Source of the DNA: a virus
IMG/VR virus record: IMGVR_UViG_3300025070_000233
Coordinates: 1 to 24,319 of that record
Direction: 5' to 3' (one strand)
DNA: 24,319 nt
In this document: positions 1-8,477 of the stretch, one piece after another
Numbering within the stretch: position 1 is the first letter of the stretch
Layout: every line of letters begins with the position of its first letter
Program-made: the position numbers and the translations under genes
Notes under the pieces: generated by a model
The model's input: only the letters and a program-made list of their open reading frames with translations
Told to the model about the DNA's origin: nothing
The model's database searches: none

Positions 1-434
1 GTCAAGTCATTCCTAAACGCAACCTTCTTAGCGTCTACTGCCTTGGTCAGCATGGTGCGGGATATGTTCTGTTTGATAGCCGCCTTCTGGGAGCTCGTTA
101 AATTCATGCCATCTACTTTATTAAGTAAAGGCTTCTCTACTGTGTCGCGCAAACCTGCTGCCGCTGCCTCAGTATTCGTTTCCTGTAGCCCTAAGTTATA
201 TGCTTCAGCTTCCTCAAAGGCTTGTGCTGTCATTTCGCTGGTGAGTCGGTCCGTAGTATTCTTTTTTTGCTCTTGCCCAAACTGAAAAGCAATCTGCCCA
301 GCAGTTTCAGCAAGGCCCATCATGCCGCGACCAGCCGCAGTAAATGCGTTCATATCGGGTCTACGAGATAGCTGGCCTGCTTCTAACTGGACTGTAGTAC
401 CAAGGCCTTTTCCATATAACGGTATTTTGGGCAT
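1..434 (-). CDS. Internal virion (ejection) protein, N-terminal part only
   Basis: The frame is open from an ATG at 434 to the window edge and gives about 144 residues. It begins MPKIPLYGKGLGTTVQLEAG and continues as an alanine- and glutamine-rich, mostly helical sequence without membrane segments. This kind of start (a short proline/glycine lead, then long helices) is usual for large ejection or internal core proteins of podoviruses. The position just downstream of a T7 gp14-like gene matches T7 gp15/gp16. A purine-rich AGGATAAG lies just ahead of the ATG and overlaps the previous stop. The C-terminal bulk, where a transglycosylase domain might sit, is outside the window, so enzymatic activity cannot be judged. 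Confidence 0.75.
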   Translation of the reverse strand, partial: MPKIPLYGKGLGTTVQLEAGQLSRRPDMNAFTAAGRGMMGLAETAGQIAFQFGQEQKKNTTDRLTSEMTAQAFEEAEAYNLGLQETNTEAAAAGLRDTVEKPLLNKVDGMNLTSSQKAAIKQNISRTMLTKAVDAKKVAFRNDL

Positions 435-437
435 CTC

Positions 438-899
438 TTATCCTAACAATGTTGCTGCGCGGGTACCGCCAGAAAGTAACGCCTGATAGCCCTGCATCTT
501 AAAGGCACTCTGCCTAGCTCTACTTTCTATGGAGTTCAGCGCCATGTCTGCCTCCGCCTTAGTCTCAGCTATGTCTCCTGCGTACTGTATTTTCAGGGCG
601 TCCATCTCTGTATTAAAATGTGTGTCAGCTAACGCTTGCAAAGCACTGCCGGACATCTGCACCCCAGACGCAGCCGTTGCGACCCTCTGTTGTCCTATAA
701 GGCGCTTTGACTCTGTGCGTAGGTTAGCTTCCTGCTCTGCCTTCTGGCGTTGCAGAAGGATAAGCTCTTGCTCTGTTACTTCGTTTCGGTAATTAGTAAC
801 AGCGGCGTCTGCCTTTGCAGCGGCCTTTGAACCCTTAAGGCCCATAATGCCACTAAGAGCTGCACCACCTGCTGCTGCCATAGTTATTGGTTCTGGCAT
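438..899 (-). CDS. Internal virion protein, T7 gp14-like
   Basis: This 153-residue protein has an alanine/glycine-rich N-terminus (residues 5-30), a long charged helical middle (about 35-75), and the segment RVATAASGVQMSGSALQALA at about 72-91. That last pattern recurs in gp14-type internal virion proteins of T7-like phages, which leave the head at infection and help form the channel across the host envelope. Its start overlaps the end of the upstream acetyltransferase-like gene by 16 bases, and only 3 bases separate it from the next virion gene, so translation is probably coupled. The family call rests on pattern, length and gene order, not on a search. Confidence 0.7.
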   Translation of the reverse strand: MPEPITMAAAGGAALSGIMGLKGSKAAAKADAAVTNYRNEVTEQELILLQRQKAEQEANLRTESKRLIGQQRVATAASGVQMSGSALQALADTHFNTEMDALKIQYAGDIAETKAEADMALNSIESRARQSAFKMQGYQALLSGGTRAATLLG

Positions 900-1321
900 C
901 TTAACCTCGCCAATCTGCGATAATCGCCGCCATCTGGTCCAAACTTTTCCATAAGTCCTTCATCCTTAAAACCTAGCCAGTCAGCAAACCGTAAAGCTCT
1001 AGTGTCATTCACGGATACACTGGCTTGCATCCGCCATAAGTCATTGTCGTTCATTATAGTCTCAAACAGCTTTCCTGTATATCTAGCAACTGTTTTAGGA
1101 GAACCGTAGCCATTCTTTGCCATGATTATCCAACCTTCAGCTACGCCTTCCCACAAAACATGGCATCCTGCACAAGCAAGTAACTCGTCATCCAAAAACA
1201 AACTAAGACCAAATACGCTTTCATGGTTGGCGAACATCTGCCTTGCAGATAAAGGAAAGTCGTAGTCTGTTTCAATTAGCCAAACATGCTCTTCATCAAG
1301 AGGCACTAACTTATACGTCAA
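884..1321 (-). CDS. GNAT-fold acetyltransferase-like virion-region protein
   Basis: The protein has 145 residues. The C-terminal part carries NDTRALRFADWLGFKDEG (about 105-122), which resembles the final strand-helix of GNAT N-acetyltransferases (N..A..F...LGF...G). Many podoviruses have a GNAT-like protein here, between tail tube B and gp14, where T7 has gp13. It could acetylate a virion or host protein, or be a structural descendant that lost activity, and the sequence does not decide this. The start is a TTG at 1321, with GGAGG about 10 bases upstream inside the end of the nozzle gene. No in-frame ATG is nearer. Confidence 0.7.
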   Translation of the reverse strand: MTYKLVPLDEEHVWLIETDYDFPLSARQMFANHESVFGLSLFLDDELLACAGCHVLWEGVAEGWIIMAKNGYGSPKTVARYTGKLFETIMNDNDLWRMQASVSVNDTRALRFADWLGFKDEGLMEKFGPDGGDYRRLARLRCQNQ

Positions 1322-3719
1322 ATGTATTAGACCTCCGTATAATAGCCGTAATAGTCATAGGTAAAGGCTGTGTTTGCCTAACTACAACTCTGGCGTCATT
1401 GTCATACCCGGAAGGAAAGAACACTTCCTTATCACCAGAAAAACTAGGGACCGCTTCATCCATGCTCATACTACTGTCTCTGAATGGTATTCTGTCCAAG
1501 TTACTAATGTTCGGGCCTACTTCAGCACCAACAGTTTCTAAGAACCTTACAGTCACACCATGTATTCTTTTTATCTTTCCTTGAGAGATGCCATCGTCAG
1601 CCCCTGCTTCTAAGCGTAATGTCTCTAATAAAGATGTGTAACCAAACCCAATGTGAACTTTGCTTGCGCTTCTCTCTAGCGTAACTTCGCCATCAGTAAC
1701 TGTTTTGTTTGGGTGCGTTGCGCCATCAGCAAGTATGTTTACCTCTTCACCTTCTAAATGATTTAGACCGCTGATGGTCGTTGTAGCTGAGCCACTATAT
1801 GTTAAGCCGCTATCAACAAAAAACGCATCTTCTGTGTTGCTTCCAAAGTCTATTGTTTTCAGGTACTCGATATGCCTGACAGTGGCCCCGTTTATTGTGC
1901 GTTTTACAGAAACATATACTTGGTCTTCTGCCCCGCTTGGGATTGCAGAGACACTTTCTACAAAGCCGTTTCCACCAATGTTGTGAGTATGCCAGCCTAT
2001 AGCTGCGTTTGCTCTGTCATAAGTTAGGCCAACAAGCTCTCCATCATTGCGTACAAACCAGATAACAAGCTCTGGCTCTTGTTGCCATATCATGTCACTT
2101 AATCCGCCGCGTGGTATGTGGTCAGCTAGAATAGTTAAATCAATACCAAGCAACCCATCGGTGTCTAAGTCAAAGGTAATCTCTTTAACTTTCTCCTGAC
2201 CTTTTTGAATAAGAATGGTTGAGTTACCTGCACGAAGAGGCCGCACCTGAGATGTACCAAATGTGGTTTCACGGAGCACATTTACGTTAGTCGGTGTGAC
2301 AGGCGTGGCACCAGTACCACCAGATAAGGTGAACTCTGCGCTAGTTGTCAGTATCTGCAAGAACCGGCCCGGCAGTAAGTGTTTGATTACGTTTACTTGG
2401 TCAGAAGCAATAGTAATGTTTACGCCTGCGTCGTCTTCTGTGCCCGGCGTGTGGTTCTCAAAGTCAGCAGAAACAGAACCAAATATTGTTTGCGGTTGCC
2501 CTGTTGTGCCAGCAAAGTACAAACGCTGTTCGTAAAATGCCACAGCCCTTGGGAATCCTTGGTCGCCGCCGAAGGCTCCTAGTGACCACTTCTTTGTCGC
2601 GTTTCCTGAACCAATCGTGTTGTGTGGCAACACACTGATACCGCCATCATCTTCCTTAACAGTAGCTGTTACAGTAGTCGCGTTAGTAAAAGCTGTTATC
2701 TCTGCGTAACCTGTATCGTCGTGTCTGTATTGCCAGTCTATGTCTCCGTAAGTCTCTGTGCCTTCAACGTGGACAGGTGGAGTATTATTAGACGTTTCTG
2801 TGCTGCCAGAAACTTGCTTGTAAACATGACCATCATACCGAACAAAAGAGTTATTGTTATAGCTAGTGTTTGCCGACCAAACATCATAATGTATTTCCAG
2901 AACTTCTCTCAGGCGAATTAGCCTGCCAACGTCACCGCTCGTAAATAAATCAGCAGAAGCGGTAATAGTTACGCTACCTGTATCAGAAGAAGCATAGATA
3001 GTTGTGTCTGTAATGTTCTCATCAAGGTACGGGCCATCAACAAAATCAATATCATCTAAGGTAAAGGATGTTGCCGTCGTTCTTGTTAGCTTTGCTGGTG
3101 CATGGTCCTTGTGCGCCATGTAAAGAACATCAGCAGACTGAGCATGGTTTATTTCGAATATATCCGTAACGCTGTAGGTCGTAGCTACTTCAACAATTCT
3201 TCCCACCGCACCGCCCGATGTGTAAGCGCTGTATCCGCTGCTATCTATGCCGGTCAGCTCAAAAGTATCGGTTGTCTGGTTTGCAACAGTAAACTCTAAG
3301 TTATTTAACTGTGACATTCCTGCAACACCTGAGATAAAAACTCTATCTCCGTTAGAAAAACCATGCCCGGCGGCTGTTACGACAGCGGGGCTTGCTTGGG
3401 TTATTGCTGTTATGGAAGTAGTTGTTTCAGTCAGTATTCCACCGTCTTTGAAAAAACGGATATAGTTTGCGCCAAACTCGAGGATATATGCTTGCTCATC
3501 ACTAAACTCAAAATTAACAAGCTTAACCTTGCCGCCATCTTTACTTCTGCCAGCAAAGTATGTGCCGGGCCTGCGCGTTGCGCCGCCCGAAGGATACACC
3601 AGCATATTAGATATTGTCTGGGCAGCTTCGTTATACTTTGTTAAGTCGATGCGACCTTCCAGCCGTGGCGATAGCTCACCAGACTTAAAGTTGGTAACAA
3701 TGGTCGAAACTCTTGCCAT
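1311..3719 (-). CDS. Tail nozzle / stabilization protein (tail tubular protein B-like)
   Basis: This is the largest gene in the window (802 residues). The N-terminus holds the signature NFKSGELSPRLEGRIDLTKY (residues 10-29), followed by a segment ending GGATRRPGTYFAG. Both are typical of the podovirus tail protein often annotated as stabilization protein or tail tubular B. The rest is strand-rich, with many Thr, Ser, Gly and Asp residues, as expected of a beta-rich nozzle. T7 gp12 is of similar length (about 790 residues) and sits in the same order after gp11. The protein should form the lower part of the short tail. The stop overlaps the next gene by 11 bases, and 3 bases separate it from tail tube A upstream. 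Confidence 0.88.
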   Translation of the reverse strand: MARVSTIVTNFKSGELSPRLEGRIDLTKYNEAAQTISNMLVYPSGGATRRPGTYFAGRSKDGGKVKLVNFEFSDEQAYILEFGANYIRFFKDGGILTETTTSITAITQASPAVVTAAGHGFSNGDRVFISGVAGMSQLNNLEFTVANQTTDTFELTGIDSSGYSAYTSGGAVGRIVEVATTYSVTDIFEINHAQSADVLYMAHKDHAPAKLTRTTATSFTLDDIDFVDGPYLDENITDTTIYASSDTGSVTITASADLFTSGDVGRLIRLREVLEIHYDVWSANTSYNNNSFVRYDGHVYKQVSGSTETSNNTPPVHVEGTETYGDIDWQYRHDDTGYAEITAFTNATTVTATVKEDDGGISVLPHNTIGSGNATKKWSLGAFGGDQGFPRAVAFYEQRLYFAGTTGQPQTIFGSVSADFENHTPGTEDDAGVNITIASDQVNVIKHLLPGRFLQILTTSAEFTLSGGTGATPVTPTNVNVLRETTFGTSQVRPLRAGNSTILIQKGQEKVKEITFDLDTDGLLGIDLTILADHIPRGGLSDMIWQQEPELVIWFVRNDGELVGLTYDRANAAIGWHTHNIGGNGFVESVSAIPSGAEDQVYVSVKRTINGATVRHIEYLKTIDFGSNTEDAFFVDSGLTYSGSATTTISGLNHLEGEEVNILADGATHPNKTVTDGEVTLERSASKVHIGFGYTSLLETLRLEAGADDGISQGKIKRIHGVTVRFLETVGAEVGPNISNLDRIPFRDSSMSMDEAVPSFSGDKEVFFPSGYDNDARVVVRQTQPLPMTITAIIRRSNTFDV

Positions 3720-3722
3720 GAC

Positions 3723-4319
3723 TTACAGCCTTATGTTCGTAAAGTCTTCTGTGATAATTCTGTCCGGCTTGCCTTCGATAGCATCCATCGACCGAGCTTC
3801 CCTTAATCTTGACTCAAAAAGAGCAAACATTTGCTGCGAGACGCTGGTGCTCCCAGTGATAGCGTAGGATGTTTCCGCTGCTAATCTGTAAGCGATAGCA
3901 TTAGATAAAGACGCATCATACTGCTCAGTGTCTTCTACGCGAGCTATATAGATAATCCGACAGCTATCTTCGTCTGTTAATACCTTGCGTCCCTCAATCT
4001 TAAACATTGATTGCGTATCGTATGGGGCAATTTCGTTATCTACGTTTGATGTGTGTAGCGACATAACCCGCAAACAGTAAGGGTCAGAAGGCAAAGTGAA
4101 CTGGCTCAAGAAACCAAAGGCTGGAACCTCGGAGTCTTTTGCAAGCTGTTTTCTTGTGATTGCTACATTCCAGGGGTGCGAGCGCAGCACAGTGTCTCTG
4201 ACTGTTTCAAATCGCCGGTTACACAAACGCGCTTCTTTGGAGTTTTCTGCTAGCGAGGTAATAGTTGCCGCGCCCAGCAAGTCCATAGCTTCATTACAAA
4301 TATCAACAACGGATGCCAT
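3723..4319 (-). CDS. Tail tubular protein A-like adaptor
   Basis: The protein has 198 residues, close to T7 gp11 (196). It starts MASVVDICNEAMDLLGAATI and continues to a VRDTVLRSHPWNVA segment (about 40-54), the usual form of this adaptor family (helix, then R..VL..HPW). The role is to form the ring joining the portal to the nozzle and fixing the tail after packaging. It lies directly upstream of the nozzle gene, as in T7-like phages, with 3 bases between them, and its start overlaps the stop of the nuclease-like gene by one base. Confidence 0.88.
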   Translation of the reverse strand: MASVVDICNEAMDLLGAATITSLAENSKEARLCNRRFETVRDTVLRSHPWNVAITRKQLAKDSEVPAFGFLSQFTLPSDPYCLRVMSLHTSNVDNEIAPYDTQSMFKIEGRKVLTDEDSCRIIYIARVEDTEQYDASLSNAIAYRLAAETSYAITGSTSVSQQMFALFESRLREARSMDAIEGKPDRIITEDFTNIRL

Positions 4320-4669
4320 TACTTTATCAACCTCGCCACTTTCACCAATGCGCCCTTGCTAGTGTTATTGTCACCACCAAGAACTATATCGCCTGCTTTT
4401 GCTGCCTCTCTTGCTAAGTCTTTCAGACGTTCTGTTGGCAGCATTATAACAATTCCGTCGTCTAATATAAACGCCCAATGGTTAGCTTGTGTTGTAGCTA
4501 TCCCGGAAGGCTTGCCTCTACAAAAAAACTCCACAAACACATTACCTGTCTGTGAAGCCCTGAAATCTCTTTTGACCTCTAGGGTCTTCGATTGTAACAG
4601 CTCGCCTAACCATTCTTCCTCTATTTGACCAACCTTTAAGTCGTATCGGAAGTCGCTGTTATATTCCAA
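4319..4669 (-). CDS. Putative PD-(D/E)XK-type nuclease in the head-tail module
   Basis: The protein has 116 residues. The core is LEVKRDFRASQTGNVFVEFF (30-49), followed by CRGKPSGIATT and HWAFIL (about 50-69). An acidic-x-K pair (E31, K33), a conserved T-G-N, then E47 and the RGKPSG turn match a small phage nuclease-like family with a restriction-endonuclease fold. Roles such as trimming, resolving or degrading host DNA are possible but unproven. The start is a TTG at 4669 preceded by an AAGGGGTGAG stretch, because no early ATG exists in frame. It lies just downstream of the terminator hairpin after the capsid gene and overlaps tail tube A by one base. Confidence 0.6.
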   Translation of the reverse strand: MEYNSDFRYDLKVGQIEEEWLGELLQSKTLEVKRDFRASQTGNVFVEFFCRGKPSGIATTQANHWAFILDDGIVIMLPTERLKDLAREAAKAGDIVLGGDNNTSKGALVKVARLIK

Positions 4670-4680
4670 TTCTCACCCCT

Positions 4681-4710
4681 TAAAAGGAGGGGGCAATTTC
4701 TCGCCCCCTC
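4681..4710 (-). terminator. Hairpin terminator after the major capsid gene
   Basis: Read on the minus strand, GAGGGGGC and GCCCCCTC form a perfect 8-bp stem (4703-4710 with 4687-4694) around an 8-base loop, followed by CCTTTTAA. It starts seven bases past the capsid stop. T7 has its only strong terminator (T-phi) at the same place, after gene 10. The short U-tract suggests partial read-through, which would leave high capsid and lower tail expression. Confidence 0.75.
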
Positions 4711-4716
4711 GCAATA

Positions 4717-5592
4717 TTAGTCTGGAGATTCGTCACAAAGGATTTTAACAACCTTTGCTTCTTCCATGCGAACCGCACCTAGTGACATGCAGTAGTACAC
4801 CTGAGTTGCGTAGCTTTTATCTGCACGCTCATCAATGCGAGCTGAGATGTCTTTGCCGAGGCCCAGTGTGATACCGTCTTCCGCCCATGCAAAGCAATCG
4901 CGGATGTCATCAGTTTCAGAACCATCAGATGTGGCAAGGCGGTTTGTCATAATGAACTTGAAGCCCATGAAGGTATCTAGCTCACCCTGAACGAGTGCCT
5001 TGACTGAGTTGAAATCACTTGAAGTCACATTAGTATCGGCAAGCAGAGCTTGAATCTGGCTTGGTCCGACAGCAATGTAGCGCTGAAGTGATGGGTCAAC
5101 GTCACCTGAATCCAGCTTAAACTTAGCTTCACGCAGCTTTGCCAGCGTCAAGTTAGTGTTGCCTTCTACAACAGTCTGAGTAATGGCTTGTGTGCCAGAA
5201 CCAGTTTCGCCTGTTGCTGCTGTACCAAGAGCTGCCGCAATGATTACGTCATCCATCGCACGACCCATAGCTGCTGCTGCTGCCATAGCGTAAGATGAAG
5301 TCGGGTCAATCAGCATGCGAACCTTATCTTGGTCATCAATCAGGTCAGCGTACTCGTAGTCTGCCAAAGTTAGACGACGCCGTGAGTGTGGTGTGTCAAT
5401 CTGTGGTGTGTCAGCATGACGAGTTGTCCGAACCTGTGCAGTTGCTGCACCGATTTGGTCAATAAAAGCGTTCTTACCAACAACATTTTCAATGCGAACT
5501 GCGTCGCGCAGACGGGAACCCATCTGCTGAGATAGCATCTGCACATTAGCTGAATACTGCTGTACAAACGCGGTGGTTACTTCTGTGGACAT
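4717..5592 (-). CDS. Major capsid protein
   Basis: The protein has 291 residues, begins MSTEVTTAFVQQYSANVQML, and has no signal peptide or membrane segment. Features of the short podovirus capsid class (Phage_capsid_2-like) are the early QQMGSRLRDAV helix, the HADTPQIDTPHSRRRLTLADY segment (about 79-99), the alanine-rich spine helix SYAMAAAAAMGRAMDDVIIA (98-125 region), and the later FMGFKFIMTNRL strand. It lies after the scaffold gene and before tail genes. A near-perfect ribosome binding site, AAAGGAGG, sits 6-7 bases before the ATG, the best in the late block, as expected for the most abundant virion protein. A terminator hairpin follows. Confidence 0.9.
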   Translation of the reverse strand: MSTEVTTAFVQQYSANVQMLSQQMGSRLRDAVRIENVVGKNAFIDQIGAATAQVRTTRHADTPQIDTPHSRRRLTLADYEYADLIDDQDKVRMLIDPTSSYAMAAAAAMGRAMDDVIIAAALGTAATGETGSGTQAITQTVVEGNTNLTLAKLREAKFKLDSGDVDPSLQRYIAVGPSQIQALLADTNVTSSDFNSVKALVQGELDTFMGFKFIMTNRLATSDGSETDDIRDCFAWAEDGITLGLGKDISARIDERADKSYATQVYYCMSLGAVRMEEAKVVKILCDESPD

Positions 5593-5623
5593 AATGTCCT
5601 CCTTTAAGTTTCACGTTTACATT

Positions 5624-5854
5624 TTAGCTTTGCAGTGTGCTACCCGACGCACGGACACTCCTAGTCTTTTTAGCCGACTTGTGGCTATCGTCTTTCCGAT
5701 TGTCTCCGGGACGAGTTGCCTCGCTACCCCTCATAACCCAATCGTAGTAATTGTCTGCGAGTTGGGCCGGATTTAATACGTCTCGCATAGAACCAAATTC
5801 TATTGCCAAACGTAAACAGTCTAGGCGGGTTTGGATTTTATCTAGCTTATCCAT
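5624..5854 (-). CDS. Small phage protein of unknown function
   Basis: This protein has 76 residues. The N-terminal half is ordered (IQTRLDCLRLAIEFGSMRDV, then NPAQLADNYYDWV) and the C-terminal half is charged and disordered, rich in Lys, Arg and Ser. Its start overlaps the scaffold stop by eight bases, and 31 bases separate it from the capsid start. I do not recognise a family. Its place between scaffold and capsid suggests a head-assembly accessory protein or a DNA-binding virion component because of its basic tail, but this is inference. Confidence 0.65.
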   Translation of the reverse strand: MDKLDKIQTRLDCLRLAIEFGSMRDVLNPAQLADNYYDWVMRGSEATRPGDNRKDDSHKSAKKTRSVRASGSTLQS

Positions 5855-6686
5855 GAACCATACCCATCAATTCTTGCATTTTGCGGATAGCTTCTTCATG
5901 CCCCGCACCGTGTTTCTTGTCCCAATAAGCATGAGACTTGTCACGCATGATTGCATCAATCTCTGCTTGAGCTGCCTTGGGTGTCATTATCCCCGTTGCC
6001 GCACTTTCAGAAACAGTGTCCTCACTTGTGACAGTTTGCCTAAAATCAGCAATTTTTGCAAATGCTTTGACAAAATCAGTGTTGTTACCAAGCTTAGAGC
6101 CATCAGCTAATTCGATATTAAAAACATCTTCGCCAGCAAATTCTTGTGCCGCCTTTGCAGCTTGCTCAACCTTTTGGTCAAATGCTCTGCCCCATTCTTG
6201 GCGAAGCGCACCTTCGGCCTCTTCCCGGCGTTGCGAGACAACATCCGCTGAAGCTTCTACGCCTTGCTGTATGCTAGACTTGTAATAATCAAGTATGCCC
6301 TTTGCTTGGTCTGGGTTTAGGCGAAGGCTGTGGGCTACTTCACTAAACTGAGATGCAACGTCTTCGGTAACAATATTCCCGTCAATTTCGATACTGTACC
6401 CGCTGGAATCTTCTGGCCTGCCGAGCTTCCCATAAATACGGTCTAAGTCTTCGTCCGTAGGGTTTACCGGCAACGGTATCTTGTCAGCACCAATTAACTT
6501 CTGTGCGTTGACGTAAGACCGGGCTAGATTAGAAACATCTTTGATAGACGTTAAACTAGGGTCTTCCCGTAGCTCTTCTGGAATCATTGATAAAAAATCG
6601 TTACCAGACCCGCCTGTAGCAACTTCCGCTGGTGTTTCCAACGTAGCTTCTGGCTGGGCTACCTGTTCGACATTCTCTTCAGACAT
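5847..6686 (-). CDS. Capsid assembly scaffolding protein
   Basis: The protein has 279 residues, is acidic and mostly helical, with a low-complexity Glu/Ala/Pro N-terminus (1-30) followed by FLSMIPEELREDPSLTSIKD. The middle (about 90-170) carries helices such as FSEVAHSLRLNPDQAKGILD. The C-terminus holds the AYWDKKHGAGHEEAIRKMQE segment (about 252-271), a common scaffold ending. Scaffold proteins guide procapsid formation and leave before DNA packaging. T7 gp9 has the same place, between portal and capsid. Two bases separate it from the small gene upstream. Confidence 0.85.
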   Translation of the reverse strand: MSEENVEQVAQPEATLETPAEVATGGSGNDFLSMIPEELREDPSLTSIKDVSNLARSYVNAQKLIGADKIPLPVNPTDEDLDRIYGKLGRPEDSSGYSIEIDGNIVTEDVASQFSEVAHSLRLNPDQAKGILDYYKSSIQQGVEASADVVSQRREEAEGALRQEWGRAFDQKVEQAAKAAQEFAGEDVFNIELADGSKLGNNTDFVKAFAKIADFRQTVTSEDTVSESAATGIMTPKAAQAEIDAIMRDKSHAYWDKKHGAGHEEAIRKMQELMGMVHG

Positions 6687-6688
6687 AA

Positions 6689-6886
6689 TTACTCCTGCAT
6701 CATGTTGTAAATGTGAAGGATAACCATACGCTTACCCTCCTCGAAAGCTGTGGCATTAGCATCGCCTGCCACATAACTTGAAGTTCGCCAATTAGAGCGA
6801 GCCTCCAAATCCTTTAGCACTATTACCCCACTGTCACTAGTGAAGGCCTGCTTATACATTTCGCGTAGCTTATCTACTTCGTTCAT
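6689..6886 (-). CDS. Bbp19-like small phage protein
   Basis: The protein has 65 residues. It carries an F-x(n)-VL-DL segment (FTSDSGVIVLKDLEARSNWR, about 15-34) and later FEEGKRMVILHIYNMM (48-63). Both fit the small Bbp19-like family that sits next to portal genes in many short-tailed phages. The function is unknown. Its start overlaps the portal stop by one base and the scaffold follows after two bases, so it is part of the head operon. The family assignment is by motif only. Confidence 0.65.
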   Translation of the reverse strand: MNEVDKLREMYKQAFTSDSGVIVLKDLEARSNWRTSSYVAGDANATAFEEGKRMVILHIYNMMQE

Positions 6887-8475
6887 TACTCGCCTAACAT
6901 CCTTACTGCTTGTGCGCCTTGCGCTATATTTGCAACGTCTTCAGTTGTCTGTTGACGCTCTGCCATCTCCTGTTCCTGCGCTGCCCTCTGTTGCCTTGCC
7001 TCGTCCACTTCTCTTTGTGAGCGAAGAGTTGTCTTTGGAACACCGAGAGATTCAGTAATATGACGAACAAGACCATCAGGGTCTATATGGTCGCCAACAG
7101 GGAATGATTGAGCAAGCGGAAGAAGAACCTCAAGGGCTTTGATTGTGCCATTAAGTGAAGTAGACTTCTGCGCTCTGGCAAGAGGTGATACATATTCAAT
7201 ATCAATATCTCTGCCCTGCAAGCTTTCCGGCGGGATTGATAGCATCTCTTGACGCAGCATAAGCCCAAACACTCTGTCAATTAACGGACGAAGCATCTCA
7301 TTCATCAATCTTCCTAGAACAGGGCCAATCACCCTCATGCGCTCTTCCTGCCTTTGGATAACTTCCGTAGCAGTCATATTAGGAGCGCCGCCAGATAGTA
7401 ACTGGTCTACATAGAACGTAGAGCGGATTGCTTCTCTCCGTTGTTCTTCCATGCTTAGACCGATTGGAATGTTAGCACCTGCCTGCAATGGTGTGATTGT
7501 ATCTCTTGTACCTGCTCTATAAAAGTTAAGGCCACCGGGCTGTGTCCGTACCGGCATAATAAAACCGTCATCAGGAACCAATAAGGGTGGGTCTATTTGT
7601 TTCTGAGCTGCCTGAATAATTGTCTTAGACATTAGGTTAAGCATTTTAACATCAGGCAACGCAGACATAGCAGGGCTTCTGCCCATCACTTCGCCTGTTG
7701 CTTTTAAGAAGCGCGGAACAATGTATGGGAGTTCTTCAAACCCAGACTCTGACAGTAGCATGCCTGACTCAACGTCAATGTAAAATGACGCATACGGCAT
7801 GTTCTTGTTGTCACGCTTATTCGGGTCACGGTTAATACGCGGAAGAACAGCATGCAGGATTTCTATTTCTTCATCCGGCTTGTCTTCAAACTTCTTGCGA
7901 ATGTAATCGCTTACGTTGTCAATTCCGAAACGCTGAATGACCTGCCTAACCGGGGACTTGTACTTTCTAAAGACAGTATCAACAATGCCAAACTGGTTTT
8001 CTTGGACGTAAAACTCAGAGATGTGCCGTGTACTGAAGCGAAGATTACCATCATCCATTTCAATAAACATACAGCCAGTACCGAACACAACCAAGTCAAC
8101 GTACATTTCATGCACTTCAGTCTCAAAGTTAGACTGGTTAAACGCCTGTATCATTCTATTGCTGGAGTCTTCTAGCCATTCCTGAACGTCGTCATCACGA
8201 GAAATGTCTGCGTCTTTCATGTTCAGGTGGAACCAAGGCGTTGAGCCGCTGGTTAGCATGCCGTGCAAAGAAGCTGATAACAGGTCTACCGCTTGTAAAG
8301 CAGTCCCATCGTAAATAAACTCCATACGCTTTTCGCCGCGAGAACGCTTACGAACAATATCCGCCTTACGGGGAAGCATATAATCCGCAAGTTCTTGATA
8401 ATGGGTGTCCCAGTTATCTCTGCGTCCCTTAATATAATCGAAGCGAGATATAAGCGATTTGGTGAAGTTACTCAT
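6886..8475 (-). CDS. Portal protein (head-tail connector)
   Basis: The protein has 529 residues, the normal size for T7-type connectors (T7 gp8 has 536). It begins with the HYQELADYMLPRKADIV segment (about 25-41), followed by IYDGTALQAVDLLSASLHGM (54-73) and PWFHLNMKD. These are hallmarks of the bacteriophage head-to-tail connecting family. The C-terminal 60 residues are Gln/Glu/Arg-rich and helical. Twelve copies form the ring through which TerL drives DNA and to which tail tube A binds. Two bases separate it from the proline-rich gene upstream. Confidence 0.92.
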   Translation of the reverse strand: MSNFTKSLISRFDYIKGRRDNWDTHYQELADYMLPRKADIVRKRSRGEKRMEFIYDGTALQAVDLLSASLHGMLTSGSTPWFHLNMKDADISRDDDVQEWLEDSSNRMIQAFNQSNFETEVHEMYVDLVVFGTGCMFIEMDDGNLRFSTRHISEFYVQENQFGIVDTVFRKYKSPVRQVIQRFGIDNVSDYIRKKFEDKPDEEIEILHAVLPRINRDPNKRDNKNMPYASFYIDVESGMLLSESGFEELPYIVPRFLKATGEVMGRSPAMSALPDVKMLNLMSKTIIQAAQKQIDPPLLVPDDGFIMPVRTQPGGLNFYRAGTRDTITPLQAGANIPIGLSMEEQRREAIRSTFYVDQLLSGGAPNMTATEVIQRQEERMRVIGPVLGRLMNEMLRPLIDRVFGLMLRQEMLSIPPESLQGRDIDIEYVSPLARAQKSTSLNGTIKALEVLLPLAQSFPVGDHIDPDGLVRHITESLGVPKTTLRSQREVDEARQQRAAQEQEMAERQQTTEDVANIAQGAQAVRMLGE

Positions 8476-8477
8476 GT

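Noticed and set aside
43-3867. Many open frames on the plus strand opposite the late genes
   Set aside because: They lie antisense to long, motif-bearing genes, lack ribosome binding sites and show no domain pattern.
4670-4760. Possible -1 frameshift giving a longer capsid form, as in T7 gene 10
   Set aside because: A GTTAAAAT stretch near the capsid end could slip, and the -1 frame stays open for about 25 codons, but it runs through the terminator hairpin and encodes no recognisable domain.
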